From NCBI GenBank assembly GCA_900550785.1, contig URTL01000009.1, positions 1 to 29,196 of the forward strand: a stretch of DNA of 29,196 nucleotides, read 5' to 3'. Under the pieces are notes generated by a model. That model saw nothing but the letters and a program-made list of their open reading frames with translations. It searched no databases and was not told the origin of the DNA. Shown here piece by piece: positions 13,584 to 21,690 of the stretch. Position numbers and translations under genes: made by a program. Numbering within the stretch: position 1 is the first letter of the stretch; each line of letters begins with the position of its first letter. The DNA is from an uncultured Collinsella sp. (GTDB lineage Bacteria; Actinomycetota; Coriobacteriia; Coriobacteriales; Coriobacteriaceae).

Positions 13584-14195
13584 CTACTTGTCAGGCATGG
13601 CTGCTGCGAGCGTCCGCTCAGCGCGCTCGCAATAGGACGCGGCGCGCCCCTCGTCACCCTTGTTCTCGTACTGAACCGAGAGCATCTGGCAGAGCAGGGC
13701 CTCTTCCATGCCAGCCGCCTCCGACAACGCGCGCTCCATCTCGTCGATATAGGCATACGAGCCCTTGAGGAAGACGTCATAGGTGCGACGGTCGGCACGC
13801 GCAGCCTCGCGATCACCGTGCTCCTCGAGGTAGGAGAGCACCTCGCGTGCGTGGGGCTCATCCCCGATCTCCACGTAGAAGGAGAACGCCTTTGCCGCCA
13901 GCGCGAGTGTCTGCTCCTCGCTCATCTTGAGCGAACCCATCTCGCGGATGATGCGCTCGGATGCCTCGACGTCATCCATGGCAAGAGCTGCGTTCAAGCG
14001 CATGAAAAGCACGTTGTACTTGGGGTACAGCACGCTAGTGAGCGGGCGGTTCAGGACCTTGAGGTAGTTGTTGAGGTCGCCCTCGCGCAGGTACGCCTCG
14101 AGCTTGGCGAAGGTTGTGCGCTTTTGGACCTCCATGTAAATGGTGAACCCGACCGCAACCACTACGACCACAATGCCGATCGTCTTCATATCCAT
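13584..14195 (-). CDS. membrane-anchored helical-repeat protein, 203 aa
   Basis: I do not recognise a specific family. Residues 3-21 form one hydrophobic segment (IGIVVVVVAVGFTIYMEV), an N-terminal anchor. The rest is almost entirely helical and reads like tetratricopeptide repeats: paired helices with Ala/Leu/Tyr spacing such as RLNAALAMDDVEASERIIRE, AFSFYVEIGDEPHAREVLSY and LSVQYENKGDEGRAASYCER. Such domains usually mediate protein contacts. AAAGG lies seven bases upstream. It begins 15 bp after the stop of sulfatase A, so it is co-transcribed with the sulfatases and could scaffold them at the membrane. That role is a guess from context. Confidence 0.7.
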   Translation of the reverse strand: MDMKTIGIVVVVVAVGFTIYMEVQKRTTFAKLEAYLREGDLNNYLKVLNRPLTSVLYPKYNVLFMRLNAALAMDDVEASERIIREMGSLKMSEEQTLALAAKAFSFYVEIGDEPHAREVLSYLEEHGDREAARADRRTYDVFLKGSYAYIDEMERALSEAAGMEEALLCQMLSVQYENKGDEGRAASYCERAERTLAAAMPDK

Positions 14196-14210
14196 GGATA
14201 GGCCTTTCTC

Positions 14211-15683
14211 TTAACGTTGGAGGCGCGAGGGCCGGGGGCGCTCAAGCATAACGGCGGGCGCACGTCCCGCCACCAACTCGCCGTCACGAACATATCCCTC
14301 TTCGCGACCAGCGAGCTCCTCAATCAGGCAGGCACGGAGCACGGCGATGCGCGCGGCGCGCTCCGGAGCGTCGATGAGGTCGTGCTCCTCACGCGGATCG
14401 GCGTCCAGGTCGAAATACTGCTCCACCCCGGTCCGTGTGAACCAGATGTACTTGTCATGCGGGGTCACGATCCACTGGTTGGACTGCTCGCGGCTGCCGC
14501 TGTGCTCGCCGTGCAGGTATGCACGGTTCAGCGGCGCGGCGCCGGTAAGCTCGCCCATGAGCGAGGCGCCCTCCACGCCCTCGGGCACGGGCAGGTCGCA
14601 CGCCTCGAGGATGGTGGGCATAAGGTCCATGAGTTCCACCGTGCTCTCGCTCACGCCGCGAACGCGCTCGCCGCCCGGCACATCGACGTTTTTGCCCACG
14701 TGCACGATGAAGGGGATGCGCGCGGAGCCCTCGTAGGGCAACACCTTGCGAAAGAGACTGTGGTCAAAGAGCATCTCGCCGTGGTCGGAGCAGAACACGA
14801 TCACGGTGTCGTGGTAGGTCTCGTCGTTCTCGAGCGCCGTGATGAGCCGGCCGATCTGGTGGTCCATATGTGTGATGCAGGCATAATAGCCCGCCATGGC
14901 CTCGCGGCGCAGCTCGGCGTCGCGGCAGCCGTGCACGCTGTCCAAGATCATGCCATCGCGCTCGGTGGCATCGGCGTCATCCCAATCGCCAGCGGCAGGC
15001 GCGCGCAGCTCCATGTCGCGGTACAGATCGAAGTAGGTCTGCGGCGCGTCGAAGGGCGGGTGGGGCCGCACGAAGCTCGTCATGAGGAAGAACGGGCGCG
15101 TGCGATCGCGGGTCTCCAAAAAGCGGATGGACTCGTCCACCACCCAGTTGGTGGGGTGCAGGCGCTCCTCGTAGGCCCAGGGATGGGTGATCCAGGAGTT
15201 GTTCTCAACGCCCGAACCGTTCACGTCGGCGAATTCGCCCAGTTCATTTTTGAGGAAGCGCATGTAGTCGTCGGAGACGTTCTGGTGCATCCAGTACGGC
15301 AGGTAGTGGCCGATGTAGCCGTCATGCAGGCGCATGTGCTCGAAGCCGCAGCCCAAACGCGGCGGATGCACGTGCATCTTGCCTACCACGGCGGTCTGGT
15401 AGCCGCCGTCGCGCATCTCCTGCGCGAGCATATGGTCGTACTCCCACGCGATACCGTCCTGGTAACCCACGCGGCCCGTGCCCGCGGGCGTCTTGCCGCA
15501 AAAGAGGGCGGCGCGCGCCGGGATGCAACTCGGGCAGGCGGAGTAGGCGTTCTCGAACAGCATGCCGTCGGCGGCGAGCGTGTCCAAGTAGGGCGTCTGC
15601 ACGTCCGGATGGCCGTCGATACCCAGGCAGTCGCCGCGCATCTGGTCGCACATGATAAGGAGAACGTTGGGTTGCTGGGGCAT
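14211..15683 (-). CDS. formylglycine-dependent sulfatase A, cytosolic
   Basis: A 490-aa sulfatase of the alkaline phosphatase superfamily that hydrolyses sulfate esters. NVLLIMCDQMRGD at residues 6-18 gives the first metal ligands. The catalytic motif is SCIPARA, with Cys53 to be converted to formylglycine and Arg57 supporting it. CSDHGEML in the middle carries the other metal-binding Asp-His. I chose the ATG at 15683 because TTGGAG lies six bases upstream. There is no signal peptide, so it should act in the cytosol, unlike most glycan sulfatases. It follows the maturase by 101 bp and precedes the helical-repeat gene by 15 bp. The substrate is unknown; the PTS upstream suggests an imported sulfated sugar. 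Confidence 0.92.
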   Translation of the reverse strand: MPQQPNVLLIMCDQMRGDCLGIDGHPDVQTPYLDTLAADGMLFENAYSACPSCIPARAALFCGKTPAGTGRVGYQDGIAWEYDHMLAQEMRDGGYQTAVVGKMHVHPPRLGCGFEHMRLHDGYIGHYLPYWMHQNVSDDYMRFLKNELGEFADVNGSGVENNSWITHPWAYEERLHPTNWVVDESIRFLETRDRTRPFFLMTSFVRPHPPFDAPQTYFDLYRDMELRAPAAGDWDDADATERDGMILDSVHGCRDAELRREAMAGYYACITHMDHQIGRLITALENDETYHDTVIVFCSDHGEMLFDHSLFRKVLPYEGSARIPFIVHVGKNVDVPGGERVRGVSESTVELMDLMPTILEACDLPVPEGVEGASLMGELTGAAPLNRAYLHGEHSGSREQSNQWIVTPHDKYIWFTRTGVEQYFDLDADPREEHDLIDAPERAARIAVLRACLIEELAGREEGYVRDGELVAGRAPAVMLERPRPSRLQR

Positions 15684-15784
15684 AGGGAACTCCAAACTCA
15701 CGGGAACGGGATGAAGATTGAGTGGTCAAGGCGGGAGGGGCGCAGAGCCCCACACAACTACGACGAGGCAAAACCCGGGCAGGA

Positions 15785-16885
15785 TCAGCGCCGCGTGAAC
15801 ATGCGAGCCACGCGCTGCAGGCCGGGATAGGCGTACTCCAAAAACTCACGCAGCCCGCAGTAGCCCGCATCGTAATAGGCGATGTTCAGGCGCTTGCAGT
15901 TGCGATGGCAAATGCCCTCAAAGGGGCAATCGGCGCACCGCGCGCAATCGCGACGCGGCTCGTTCAAAAACATGCGCATGGTCTCACAGGTCGCCATTGC
16001 CTCAAGGGAATCGACGCGAATATCGCCCACGCGGTACTCATCCAGCGCATAGAAGTCGCACGGATACACCGAACCGTCGCTTTCCACCACGAACTGCGGA
16101 GCGCAGCGGCCGAGCATACCGCACTGCGACGGAAACTGCCCGAGCGCCATCTGCATGACGTTCTCGAACAGCCAGATGCTCACATAGCGCCCAGCACCGA
16201 GCTCGCGCCACCACAAGTCGAACAAGCGGCGGTAGAACGAGGAGAAGGCACGCGGGTCGAGCGAGAACGTGTCCCGCTCATCGTCGAGGCCCGGCAGGCA
16301 CGGGATGAACTGGATATGGGTGATCTTCTCCTGCTTGATGAAGGAGAAGACGCGCTGTGGATGCGCCGCCATCTGCGAGGTGAGGACCGAGAGTATGTTG
16401 ACGTCCACGCCGCGCTCGCGCAGCAGGCGAACGCCGCTCATGACGCGCGCGTACGTAGCGGCACCGTGCGCATCGGGACGCATCGAATCGTGCAGGTCGC
16501 GATAAGCGTCAACCGAGACTCCGATGAGGAACCCGTGCTCGCGGAAGAACTCGGCCCATTCCTCTTCGATCAGGTAGCCGTTGGTCTGCAACGCCCAGCT
16601 CACCCGCTGGTTCTCACGGCGCTCCTCCACCCGCGCGACGAACGAATGGAAGAAGTCAAGGCCGGCCAGGGTGGGCTCGCCGCCCTGGAAGGCGAAAGAA
16701 ATGTGCGCATCACTCGCCACGGCGAGTGCACGGTCGATGATGGCACTTGCCACGTCTTCGCCCATGACGCGGGCGCTCCGCTCCTCGCGATGAGCAGCGA
16801 CATCGCAGTAAAAGCAGTACCTGCACCGCATGTTGCAAGCACTCGATGCCGGTTTTATCAAAAAGCCAATATGCTTCGCGCACAT
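15785..16885 (-). CDS. anaerobic sulfatase-maturating enzyme (radical SAM)
   Basis: A 366-aa radical-SAM/SPASM enzyme that oxidises the active-site Cys or Ser of sulfatases to formylglycine without oxygen. FLIKPASSACNMRCRYCFYC at residues 8-27 holds the CX3CX2C cluster motif (Cys17, Cys21, Cys24) in the form typical of anSME. The SPASM half has conserved cysteines in QCGMLGRCAP, YPCDFY and CARCADCPFEGICHRNC for two auxiliary Fe-S clusters. The ATG at 16885 is preceded by AAGGGGGG, which is better than an in-frame GTG seven codons earlier. It lies between the two sulfatases, both with a CxPxR motif it can modify, so it is their dedicated maturase. Confidence 0.93.
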   Translation of the reverse strand: MCAKHIGFLIKPASSACNMRCRYCFYCDVAAHREERSARVMGEDVASAIIDRALAVASDAHISFAFQGGEPTLAGLDFFHSFVARVEERRENQRVSWALQTNGYLIEEEWAEFFREHGFLIGVSVDAYRDLHDSMRPDAHGAATYARVMSGVRLLRERGVDVNILSVLTSQMAAHPQRVFSFIKQEKITHIQFIPCLPGLDDERDTFSLDPRAFSSFYRRLFDLWWRELGAGRYVSIWLFENVMQMALGQFPSQCGMLGRCAPQFVVESDGSVYPCDFYALDEYRVGDIRVDSLEAMATCETMRMFLNEPRRDCARCADCPFEGICHRNCKRLNIAYYDAGYCGLREFLEYAYPGLQRVARMFTRR

Positions 16886-16924
16886 GGCACATACCCCCCT
16901 TCGCACAGGCTAGCCCTCACTCAT

Positions 16925-16969
16925 CGGGCCGGAAACCACCTCCTTACCCGAGGCGGCGCATCCGGCCCG
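16925..16969 (-). promoter_or_regulatory. intercistronic hairpin before the sulfatase maturase
   Basis: Perfect 9-bp arms, CGGGCCGGA at 16925-16933 and TCCGGCCCG at 16961-16969. On the minus strand the loop contains AAGGAGG, a perfect ribosome-binding sequence not followed by a long gene. No T-tract. It may stabilise the downstream message or act as an attenuator. Confidence 0.45.
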
Positions 16970-16988
16970 CACAATCACCGCATGAATC

Positions 16989-18485
16989 TTAGGCCAAGCC
17001 CAGGCGCTCCTTTTGCTCGGCCGGGGACTCATGCTCCTCCAGGCCGCGCAGCAGCAGGTCAATCATGCGCTGTTCGGCGTGGTCGTCCTTGCCGGCGAGA
17101 TTATTAACCTGGCCGTAGTCACTCTCAAGGTCGAACAGCATCGTCTGCTCGACCTCGGCGAGCGGCGTGGCTCCCTCGATCTGGGCCGGCTTCTTACAGG
17201 GGATCTTGAACAGCGGGTACTTGGTGCGTTTGAAGTAGCGGCCACACTCAATCTCCTCCGGGCAGTCCGAACCCATCTTTTTGCGGATGGTGTGCGGCAG
17301 TGCGGTGTACTCGAAGCACGGCTGGTTGCCGGCGACCGGCGCGCGGAAGTAGGTGTAGCGGCCGTCGGTGACGTTGACGGTCATGGCGTGCACGCCGTAC
17401 AGGGCGTAGCCACGCGTGGGCGCGTCAGCATCCGTCATGAGCGGCACGAGGGAGGTGCCGCACACATCTGCGGGAATCTCGCAGCCGTGGGCCTCAAGCA
17501 CCGTGGGCATGATGTCGATTGCCTGAGTGAGCTGGCGGGCATGCTCGCCGGCGCGGGCGTTACCCGGGAAGTGCACAATGAACGGCAGATGCGCGAGCTC
17601 GTTATACAGGTGCATGTAGTTTTTGCCCATGTAGTCGCGCTCGCCCAGGAAATAGCCGTGGTCGGTGGTGACCATGACCATGGTATCGTCCAGCATCCCG
17701 CGCTCCTCGAGCTTGTCGATGAGCCTACCAAACCAGCGGTCGGTCATGGTGACGAGGGCCTTGTAGCGGCGCTGCAGGTAGTCCTCCGCGCCCTTGTTGA
17801 CGTCGGTGGCGGAGACGCGCTTGTACTCAGGAATCTCGAAGTAGTCGCGGTCGAGCTCGCCAGTGCCGCCGTACATCTCCATGTACTTGTCGGGCACATC
17901 GAAGGGCTCGTGCGGGTCGAAGGCCTCAACCATAAGGAAGAAGTCGTCGGCCCCAGCATTGCCGTCGATCCAGTCGCAGGCGGACTGGAAGGTCTTGGGG
18001 CTCGGCATGTCCTCTTCGTTGGGCCAGAGCTGACGGTTCTTCTGGTACTGCTCGCGCACGCGCCCGTAGAAGGTCTCGGGCATGTTATTCGGCTCATCGA
18101 TGCGGCTGACCCACGGGTCGCCCTCCTGGCCGCGGTAGTAATCCCAGGTGTTGAACTCCTGGAGGTAGCCCTCGCCACCGGTGCGTAGGTAGTGGCAGTG
18201 GTCGGTGGTGATGTGGCAGAAGTTGCCGTTCGCGCGCAGGCAGGCCGGCAGCGTCACATCGAAGGGCTCGATGGGGCCCCAGGGGCGCTCGAGGAAGTTG
18301 TAGCGACCGGTGAGGATGTCGCGGCGGGCAGGCATGCAGGGAGCCGAGCCGATCCAGTGGTTGTCGAACACGCAGGAACGCTCGGCAAAGGCATCGAGAT
18401 TGGGGGTCTGGACGTCGGTTGCGGGGTTGTAGCACGACAGGACGTCGCGACGCAGAGTATCCATGAGCACGAGGACGGTTCTCAT
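16989..18485 (-). CDS. formylglycine-dependent sulfatase B, cytosolic
   Basis: A 498-aa sulfatase, only distantly similar to sulfatase A. Metal ligands are in VLVLMDTLRRD (residues 4-14, Asp9); the catalytic motif is SAPCMPARRD, with Cys50 as formylglycine precursor and Arg54. VTTDHGYFLGE carries the second Asp-His pair. The start at 18485 has AAAGG seven bases upstream; earlier in-frame starts extend into non-coding sequence. No signal peptide is present. It is the first gene after the PTS IID gene (169 bp, with a hairpin) and is followed by the maturase. Two distinct sulfatases suggest two sulfate positions or two substrates. Confidence 0.92.
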   Translation of the reverse strand: MRTVLVLMDTLRRDVLSCYNPATDVQTPNLDAFAERSCVFDNHWIGSAPCMPARRDILTGRYNFLERPWGPIEPFDVTLPACLRANGNFCHITTDHCHYLRTGGEGYLQEFNTWDYYRGQEGDPWVSRIDEPNNMPETFYGRVREQYQKNRQLWPNEEDMPSPKTFQSACDWIDGNAGADDFFLMVEAFDPHEPFDVPDKYMEMYGGTGELDRDYFEIPEYKRVSATDVNKGAEDYLQRRYKALVTMTDRWFGRLIDKLEERGMLDDTMVMVTTDHGYFLGERDYMGKNYMHLYNELAHLPFIVHFPGNARAGEHARQLTQAIDIMPTVLEAHGCEIPADVCGTSLVPLMTDADAPTRGYALYGVHAMTVNVTDGRYTYFRAPVAGNQPCFEYTALPHTIRKKMGSDCPEEIECGRYFKRTKYPLFKIPCKKPAQIEGATPLAEVEQTMLFDLESDYGQVNNLAGKDDHAEQRMIDLLLRGLEEHESPAEQKERLGLA

Positions 18486-18594
18486 TGGCATCCTTTCGAT
18501 AGTTGGATTTGCCAGATGGCGATACGCCAAAGGCACATGGGCATAATGGAGCGCACCCCGATCGCGCACGATGGAGAGCACATGAGACAACGAG

Positions 18595-18622
18595 GCCCGC
18601 GCCCGGCATGCGGGGCGCGGGC
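18595..18622 (-). terminator. strong hairpin between PTS IID and sulfatase B
   Basis: A perfect 10-bp GC stem, GCCCGCGCCC at 18595-18604 with GGGCGCGGGC at 18613-18622, loop of 8. On the minus strand no T-run follows. It is more likely a processing or partial-termination element that lowers sulfatase expression relative to the PTS genes than a full terminator. Confidence 0.5.
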
Positions 18623-18654
18623 ATCAAACGATTTGCCTTTTGATAAGCTCGCGA

Positions 18655-19485
18655 TTAGGCGAAGATCTTGAACGCCGGGAAGTAGAAACCGATAGCGGCG
18701 AACACAAGGGAGAACACAATCAGACCGATGATGATCTGGGCGGAGTTCTTGCCCTGGCCCTTCTTGAGCAGGCGATAGCAGATGAAAGTCAGAACGACAG
18801 GCAGCAGGAAGGGCAACACCTTATCGAGCTGGTCCTGGAGCACCAGCGGGTCACCCTCACCGAAGGCGAACTGCACGGCAAGCTTGAGCTTAACGGTCGT
18901 GACGATCAGGCCGCCGGTGACCATGACGCCCAGCACGTTGGCGAGGTTGCCCAGACGGTCGAAGACCTGGACGCCCGCCTTCTCGACGAGCTCCATGCCC
19001 ATCTCGTAACCCTTGTGCAGGCCGAAGTACTTCAGCGGCCAGTACAGCAGGTTGATGAGCAAGAACATCACGAGCGGACCCACAATGGAGCCGTTGTCGA
19101 CGCACATAGATGCGCCGATGGAGCCGGCGATCGGGAACCAGGTGAGGTTCAGCAGGGAGTCACCAAGGCCGGCGAAGGGACCCATGAGGGAGGTCTTGAT
19201 GCCGACGACGGTGTCCTTCTGATCCTCATCCGTGGTCTCCTCCAGGGCGGCGGTGATGCCAAGGATGAAGGGGATCGCGAGCGGGTGGGTGTTGAAGTAC
19301 TCGAGGTGGCGCTTCATGGCGTTAACGCGCTCCTCCTTGGGGGCGTCCTTGTAGAGCTCCTCGAGGACAGGGGCAAAGCAGTAGGTCAGGGACAGCGACT
19401 GCATGCGCTCGTAGTTGTGCGCGAATTGGCAACCCTGGGTGCGCAGCAGGACCTTGTTCAGGGTGGAGTTGGAGATCTTACCCAT
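18655..19485 (-). CDS. PTS mannose-family IID component
   Basis: A 276-aa membrane subunit that with IIC forms the sugar channel of a mannose-class PTS. The N-terminus (TLNKVLLRTQGCQFAHNYER) and the GPFAGLGDSLLNLTWFPIAG segment near residue 104 are family hallmarks. Hydrophobic segments follow, ending in a C-terminal helix. Its ATG overlaps the IIC stop by one base (TAATG), showing tight coupling. IID is unique to the mannose class, which includes the N-acetylgalactosamine, sorbose and gluconate-type branches; the branch cannot be set by eye. Confidence 0.95.
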   Translation of the reverse strand: MGKISNSTLNKVLLRTQGCQFAHNYERMQSLSLTYCFAPVLEELYKDAPKEERVNAMKRHLEYFNTHPLAIPFILGITAALEETTDEDQKDTVVGIKTSLMGPFAGLGDSLLNLTWFPIAGSIGASMCVDNGSIVGPLVMFLLINLLYWPLKYFGLHKGYEMGMELVEKAGVQVFDRLGNLANVLGVMVTGGLIVTTVKLKLAVQFAFGEGDPLVLQDQLDKVLPFLLPVVLTFICYRLLKKGQGKNSAQIIIGLIVFSLVFAAIGFYFPAFKIFA

Positions 19486-20294
19486 TAGAGATCGTACTCC
19501 TCGTCATCATCGGAGCCGGCGGCAGAGGCGGCGGCAGGGGCGGGTTGATTCTTCTGGCCCTCGGTAATGACGTCCCACACGCCGGCGGCGGCGCAAGCGG
19601 CGAGCGCGATGCCCACGGTCGGGACGTTGAGGAAGGCGGCCATGATAAAACCGAGCAGCAGGAAGATCCACATGTTCTTCTTCATCATCATGGTGAGGAG
19701 CATGGCCAGACCGACGGCGGGCATCATGCCACCGGCGGTGGAGAAGCCGGTGAGGACCCACGGAACCTGGTTCTGCAGGAAGGCCATGATGTCCTCGATC
19801 ACGAAGGAGCCGATGCCCGTGGCGATGAAGACGGGAACGGCGCGGGTCAGGAAGAAGCACAGGGCGCCGGTCCAGAAGAACTTGTTGACGGCGTTGAACT
19901 TACCGGACTCGATGGCCTTGTCGGCACCGTGGACAAGCGAGACGTTAGTGGTCATGACCAAGATGTTCAGCTGCTGAACCAAGGTGGCGGTGGGGATGCC
20001 GATGGCGACTGCCAGGGCGATGGCGCTGGCGGTGTCGGTGGAACCCATGATGCCCAGGGCGGCACCGACGATGGTGCCGGAGATGACATCCGGCGGAACA
20101 TAAGCGCCGATGTTGTTGACGCCGAGCCACATGAGCTCCATGGTCGCGCCGATCATGATGGCGGTCGTCATGTCACCGAGGATGATGCCGACGCCGACGG
20201 ATGCCAGCAGGGGCTTGCGGAAGCCCAGGTGGGGACCGAACTGGTCCCAAGTGCACAGACCCGCCCAGATGGCGAGCAGAAGTGCCTGAAGCAT
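19485..20294 (-). CDS. PTS mannose-family IIC component
   Basis: A 269-aa multi-pass membrane subunit that binds and translocates sugar with IID. The start at 20294 follows AAGGAG by six bases; an upstream in-frame start would add 15 polar residues. The core has GATMELMWLGVNNIGAYVPP at about residues 50-69, typical of the class, and the C-terminus is a polar tail rich in Ala and ending DDDEEYDL. It is coupled to IID by a 1-bp overlap and lies 80 bp after IIB, with two hairpins in that gap. Confidence 0.95.
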   Translation of the reverse strand: MLQALLLAIWAGLCTWDQFGPHLGFRKPLLASVGVGIILGDMTTAIMIGATMELMWLGVNNIGAYVPPDVISGTIVGAALGIMGSTDTASAIALAVAIGIPTATLVQQLNILVMTTNVSLVHGADKAIESGKFNAVNKFFWTGALCFFLTRAVPVFIATGIGSFVIEDIMAFLQNQVPWVLTGFSTAGGMMPAVGLAMLLTMMMKKNMWIFLLLGFIMAAFLNVPTVGIALAACAAAGVWDVITEGQKNQPAPAAASAAGSDDDEEYDL

Positions 20295-20314
20295 AAGCCT
20301 CTCCTTCCCTATTC

Positions 20315-20360
20315 GCCCATCGTTCCCTCCGATGGGCACGCCCCGGGTTCACATGCCCGG
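20315..20360 (-). promoter_or_regulatory. two hairpins between PTS IIB and IIC
   Basis: GCCCATCG / CGATGGGC (20315-20322 and 20330-20337) is a perfect 8-bp stem; CCGGG / CCCGG (20343-20347 and 20356-20360) follows. No T-tract. The position suggests intercistronic mRNA processing or differential expression of soluble and membrane PTS subunits. Confidence 0.4.
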
Positions 20361-20374
20361 AGATGGTTACTTAC

Positions 20375-20851
20375 TTAGTAGTTCTTGAGGAGCTCGGACA
20401 CGGGCTCCTTGGAATCGCGCGTGGTGGTCTGCATCCAGCAGTCGACGCCGAGGCCAATGAGCTCCTCGAAGGCGGCCTTTTCCTCGGCGGTGACGGACAT
20501 GTTCTTGTGCAGGCGATGACGCTGCTCGTTGAAGCGCATGCCGGAGACGTTCAGGTAGTCGAACGGCAAGCCGTTCTCGTGCAGCTTGAGGGCGTCGATG
20601 GGGTTGGTGAAGAGCACCATCGTGGCCTTCTTGAGCTCGGTCTTCTTGAGGACCTCAATGAACTTCTCGACACCGAAGACGGAGACCTTGATGTCGGGGG
20701 CGGCGAGGCCGGCGACGGACTTCTGGACGGGGTCGTTGGCGACCTTATCCGAGACAATGATTGCCGATTCGATGCCGAAGTCGGGAATCCAAGTGGTGGC
20801 GACCTGACCGTGGATCAGGCGGTCATCGATGTCGACGAGTTTGAGTGCCAT
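20375..20851 (-). CDS. PTS mannose-family IIB component
   Basis: A 158-aa cytosolic phosphocarrier that receives phosphate from IIA and passes it to the incoming sugar. The active-site block DIDDRLIHGQVATTW is at residues 7-21 with phospho-His14. The length and the ending are complete for a free-standing IIB. It follows IIA by 117 bp and precedes IIC by 80 bp. Confidence 0.95.
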   Translation of the reverse strand: MALKLVDIDDRLIHGQVATTWIPDFGIESAIIVSDKVANDPVQKSVAGLAAPDIKVSVFGVEKFIEVLKKTELKKATMVLFTNPIDALKLHENGLPFDYLNVSGMRFNEQRHRLHKNMSVTAEEKAAFEELIGLGVDCWMQTTTRDSKEPVSELLKNY

Positions 20852-20968
20852 GATGTTCTCCTTTTCGTTTGCACGTTCCTTCAGTACCGTTTACGAATGC
20901 TCTGCTCGATCGAGGCGCCCACTCGGGGGATACGGGTGAGCGCCACTCGAATCGACGGGCTAACGAGC

Positions 20969-21409
20969 CTAGAGGTCCAAATCGTCCTCGTCTGCCTCCA
21001 CGGCCGGAGCGGGAGCCTTGATCTCCTGCTGGGCCCCGGCGTGAGCGGCAGTGAGCTGGGCACGGACCGCGTCGGCGGAATCGAGGCCATCGCGGGTGAG
21101 CAGGAGCTCGACCGCAACGGGCATGGACAGGCCAGTGTAGGCAACCATGTTCATGCCGTTGAGCAGGCAGCGGGTAGTCACGTTGAATGGGGTGCCGCCG
21201 TAGATGTCGCATAGGGTGACGACGAGTTCGCACTCGGCGCTGAGGGTCTCGTAAGCCTCGCGCATCTCGGACTCGAAAGACTCCAGGCTCTTCTCGGCGG
21301 TGAGACCAAGAGCGATGACATCAGGCTGCTTGCCCGCAATCATCTCGACGGCGCCGAGGGCGGCCTGAGCGAACTCTCCGTGACTTGCAAGGATGACACC
21401 GATACGCAT
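20969..21409 (-). CDS. PTS mannose-family IIA component
   Basis: A 146-aa cytosolic phosphocarrier that takes phosphate from HPr. MRIGVILASHGEFAQA at the N-terminus gives phospho-His10. CDIYGGTPFN near residue 78 is also typical of the fold. The ATG at 21409 has AAAGGA six bases upstream; an in-frame ATG five codons earlier overlaps that site. The C-terminus has an Ala/Pro linker and an acidic end (EADEDDLDL), longer than the minimal IIA. It is the first gene of the PTS-sulfatase operon, and its leader contains the eight-box tandem array. Confidence 0.93.
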   Translation of the reverse strand: MRIGVILASHGEFAQAALGAVEMIAGKQPDVIALGLTAEKSLESFESEMREAYETLSAECELVVTLCDIYGGTPFNVTTRCLLNGMNMVAYTGLSMPVAVELLLTRDGLDSADAVRAQLTAAHAGAQQEIKAPAPAVEADEDDLDL

Positions 21410-21438
21410 CTTCTGTCCTTTCATACTTATTAATTCTC

Positions 21439-21514
21439 TTCGTTCTGTTCGTTCTGTTCGTTCTGTTCGTTCTGTTCGTTTATGTTCGTTTATGTTCGTC
21501 TATATTTGTTTATT
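21439..21514. promoter_or_regulatory. eight-box TTCGTT tandem operator array
   Basis: TTCG occurs at 21439, 21448, 21457, 21466, 21475, 21485 and 21495, with a variant TTTG at 21505. The first four units are identical 9-bp TTCGTTCTG; the later ones are 10-bp TTCGTTTATG and variants. The array lies just upstream of the PTS IIA gene, and a possible -35 (TTGACC on the minus strand) is at 21515-21520, so it spans the promoter and leader. The same TTCGTTTA word recurs at 21641 before the divergent DeoR gene. This is very likely the regulator's binding region; 9-bp units may also vary in copy number. Confidence 0.65.
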
Positions 21515-21622
21515 GGTCAAGAGATGATTTTTGGAATGAGCTCTATTTACCTCCTATTTGATGGTTTTTTCCGTGAGCGTTATGTTTTGACCGGTGAAAG
21601 GTAATGTGCCTTCGTGAACGGT

Positions 21623-21652
21623 TTGCGTTTATTTATGTTGTTCGTTTACATT
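21623..21652 (+). promoter_or_regulatory. candidate DeoR promoter with overlapping operator
   Basis: TTGCGT at 21623-21628 and TACATT at 21647-21652, spacing 18, resemble -35 and -10 boxes. TTCGTTTA at 21641-21648 overlaps the -10, and an inverted partner TAAGAACAAACG follows at 21657-21668. Binding there would repress the regulator's own transcription. Confidence 0.4.
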
Positions 21653-21690
21653 GAAATAAGAACAAACGCTCGATGAGGGAGTCGGCACTC

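Noticed and set aside
14217..15830. Long plus-strand open frame opposite sulfatase A
   Set aside because: Antisense to a gene with an intact catalytic motif; composition is His/Val/Ala-rich with no fold signature.
16925..16969. A short leader peptide starting after the AAGGAGG in the hairpin loop
   Set aside because: The nearest ATG is too far from the site and its frame closes after four codons.
21439..21514. Tandem 9-bp repeats as a CRISPR array
   Set aside because: Units are contiguous with no spacers, far shorter than CRISPR repeats, and no cas genes are near.
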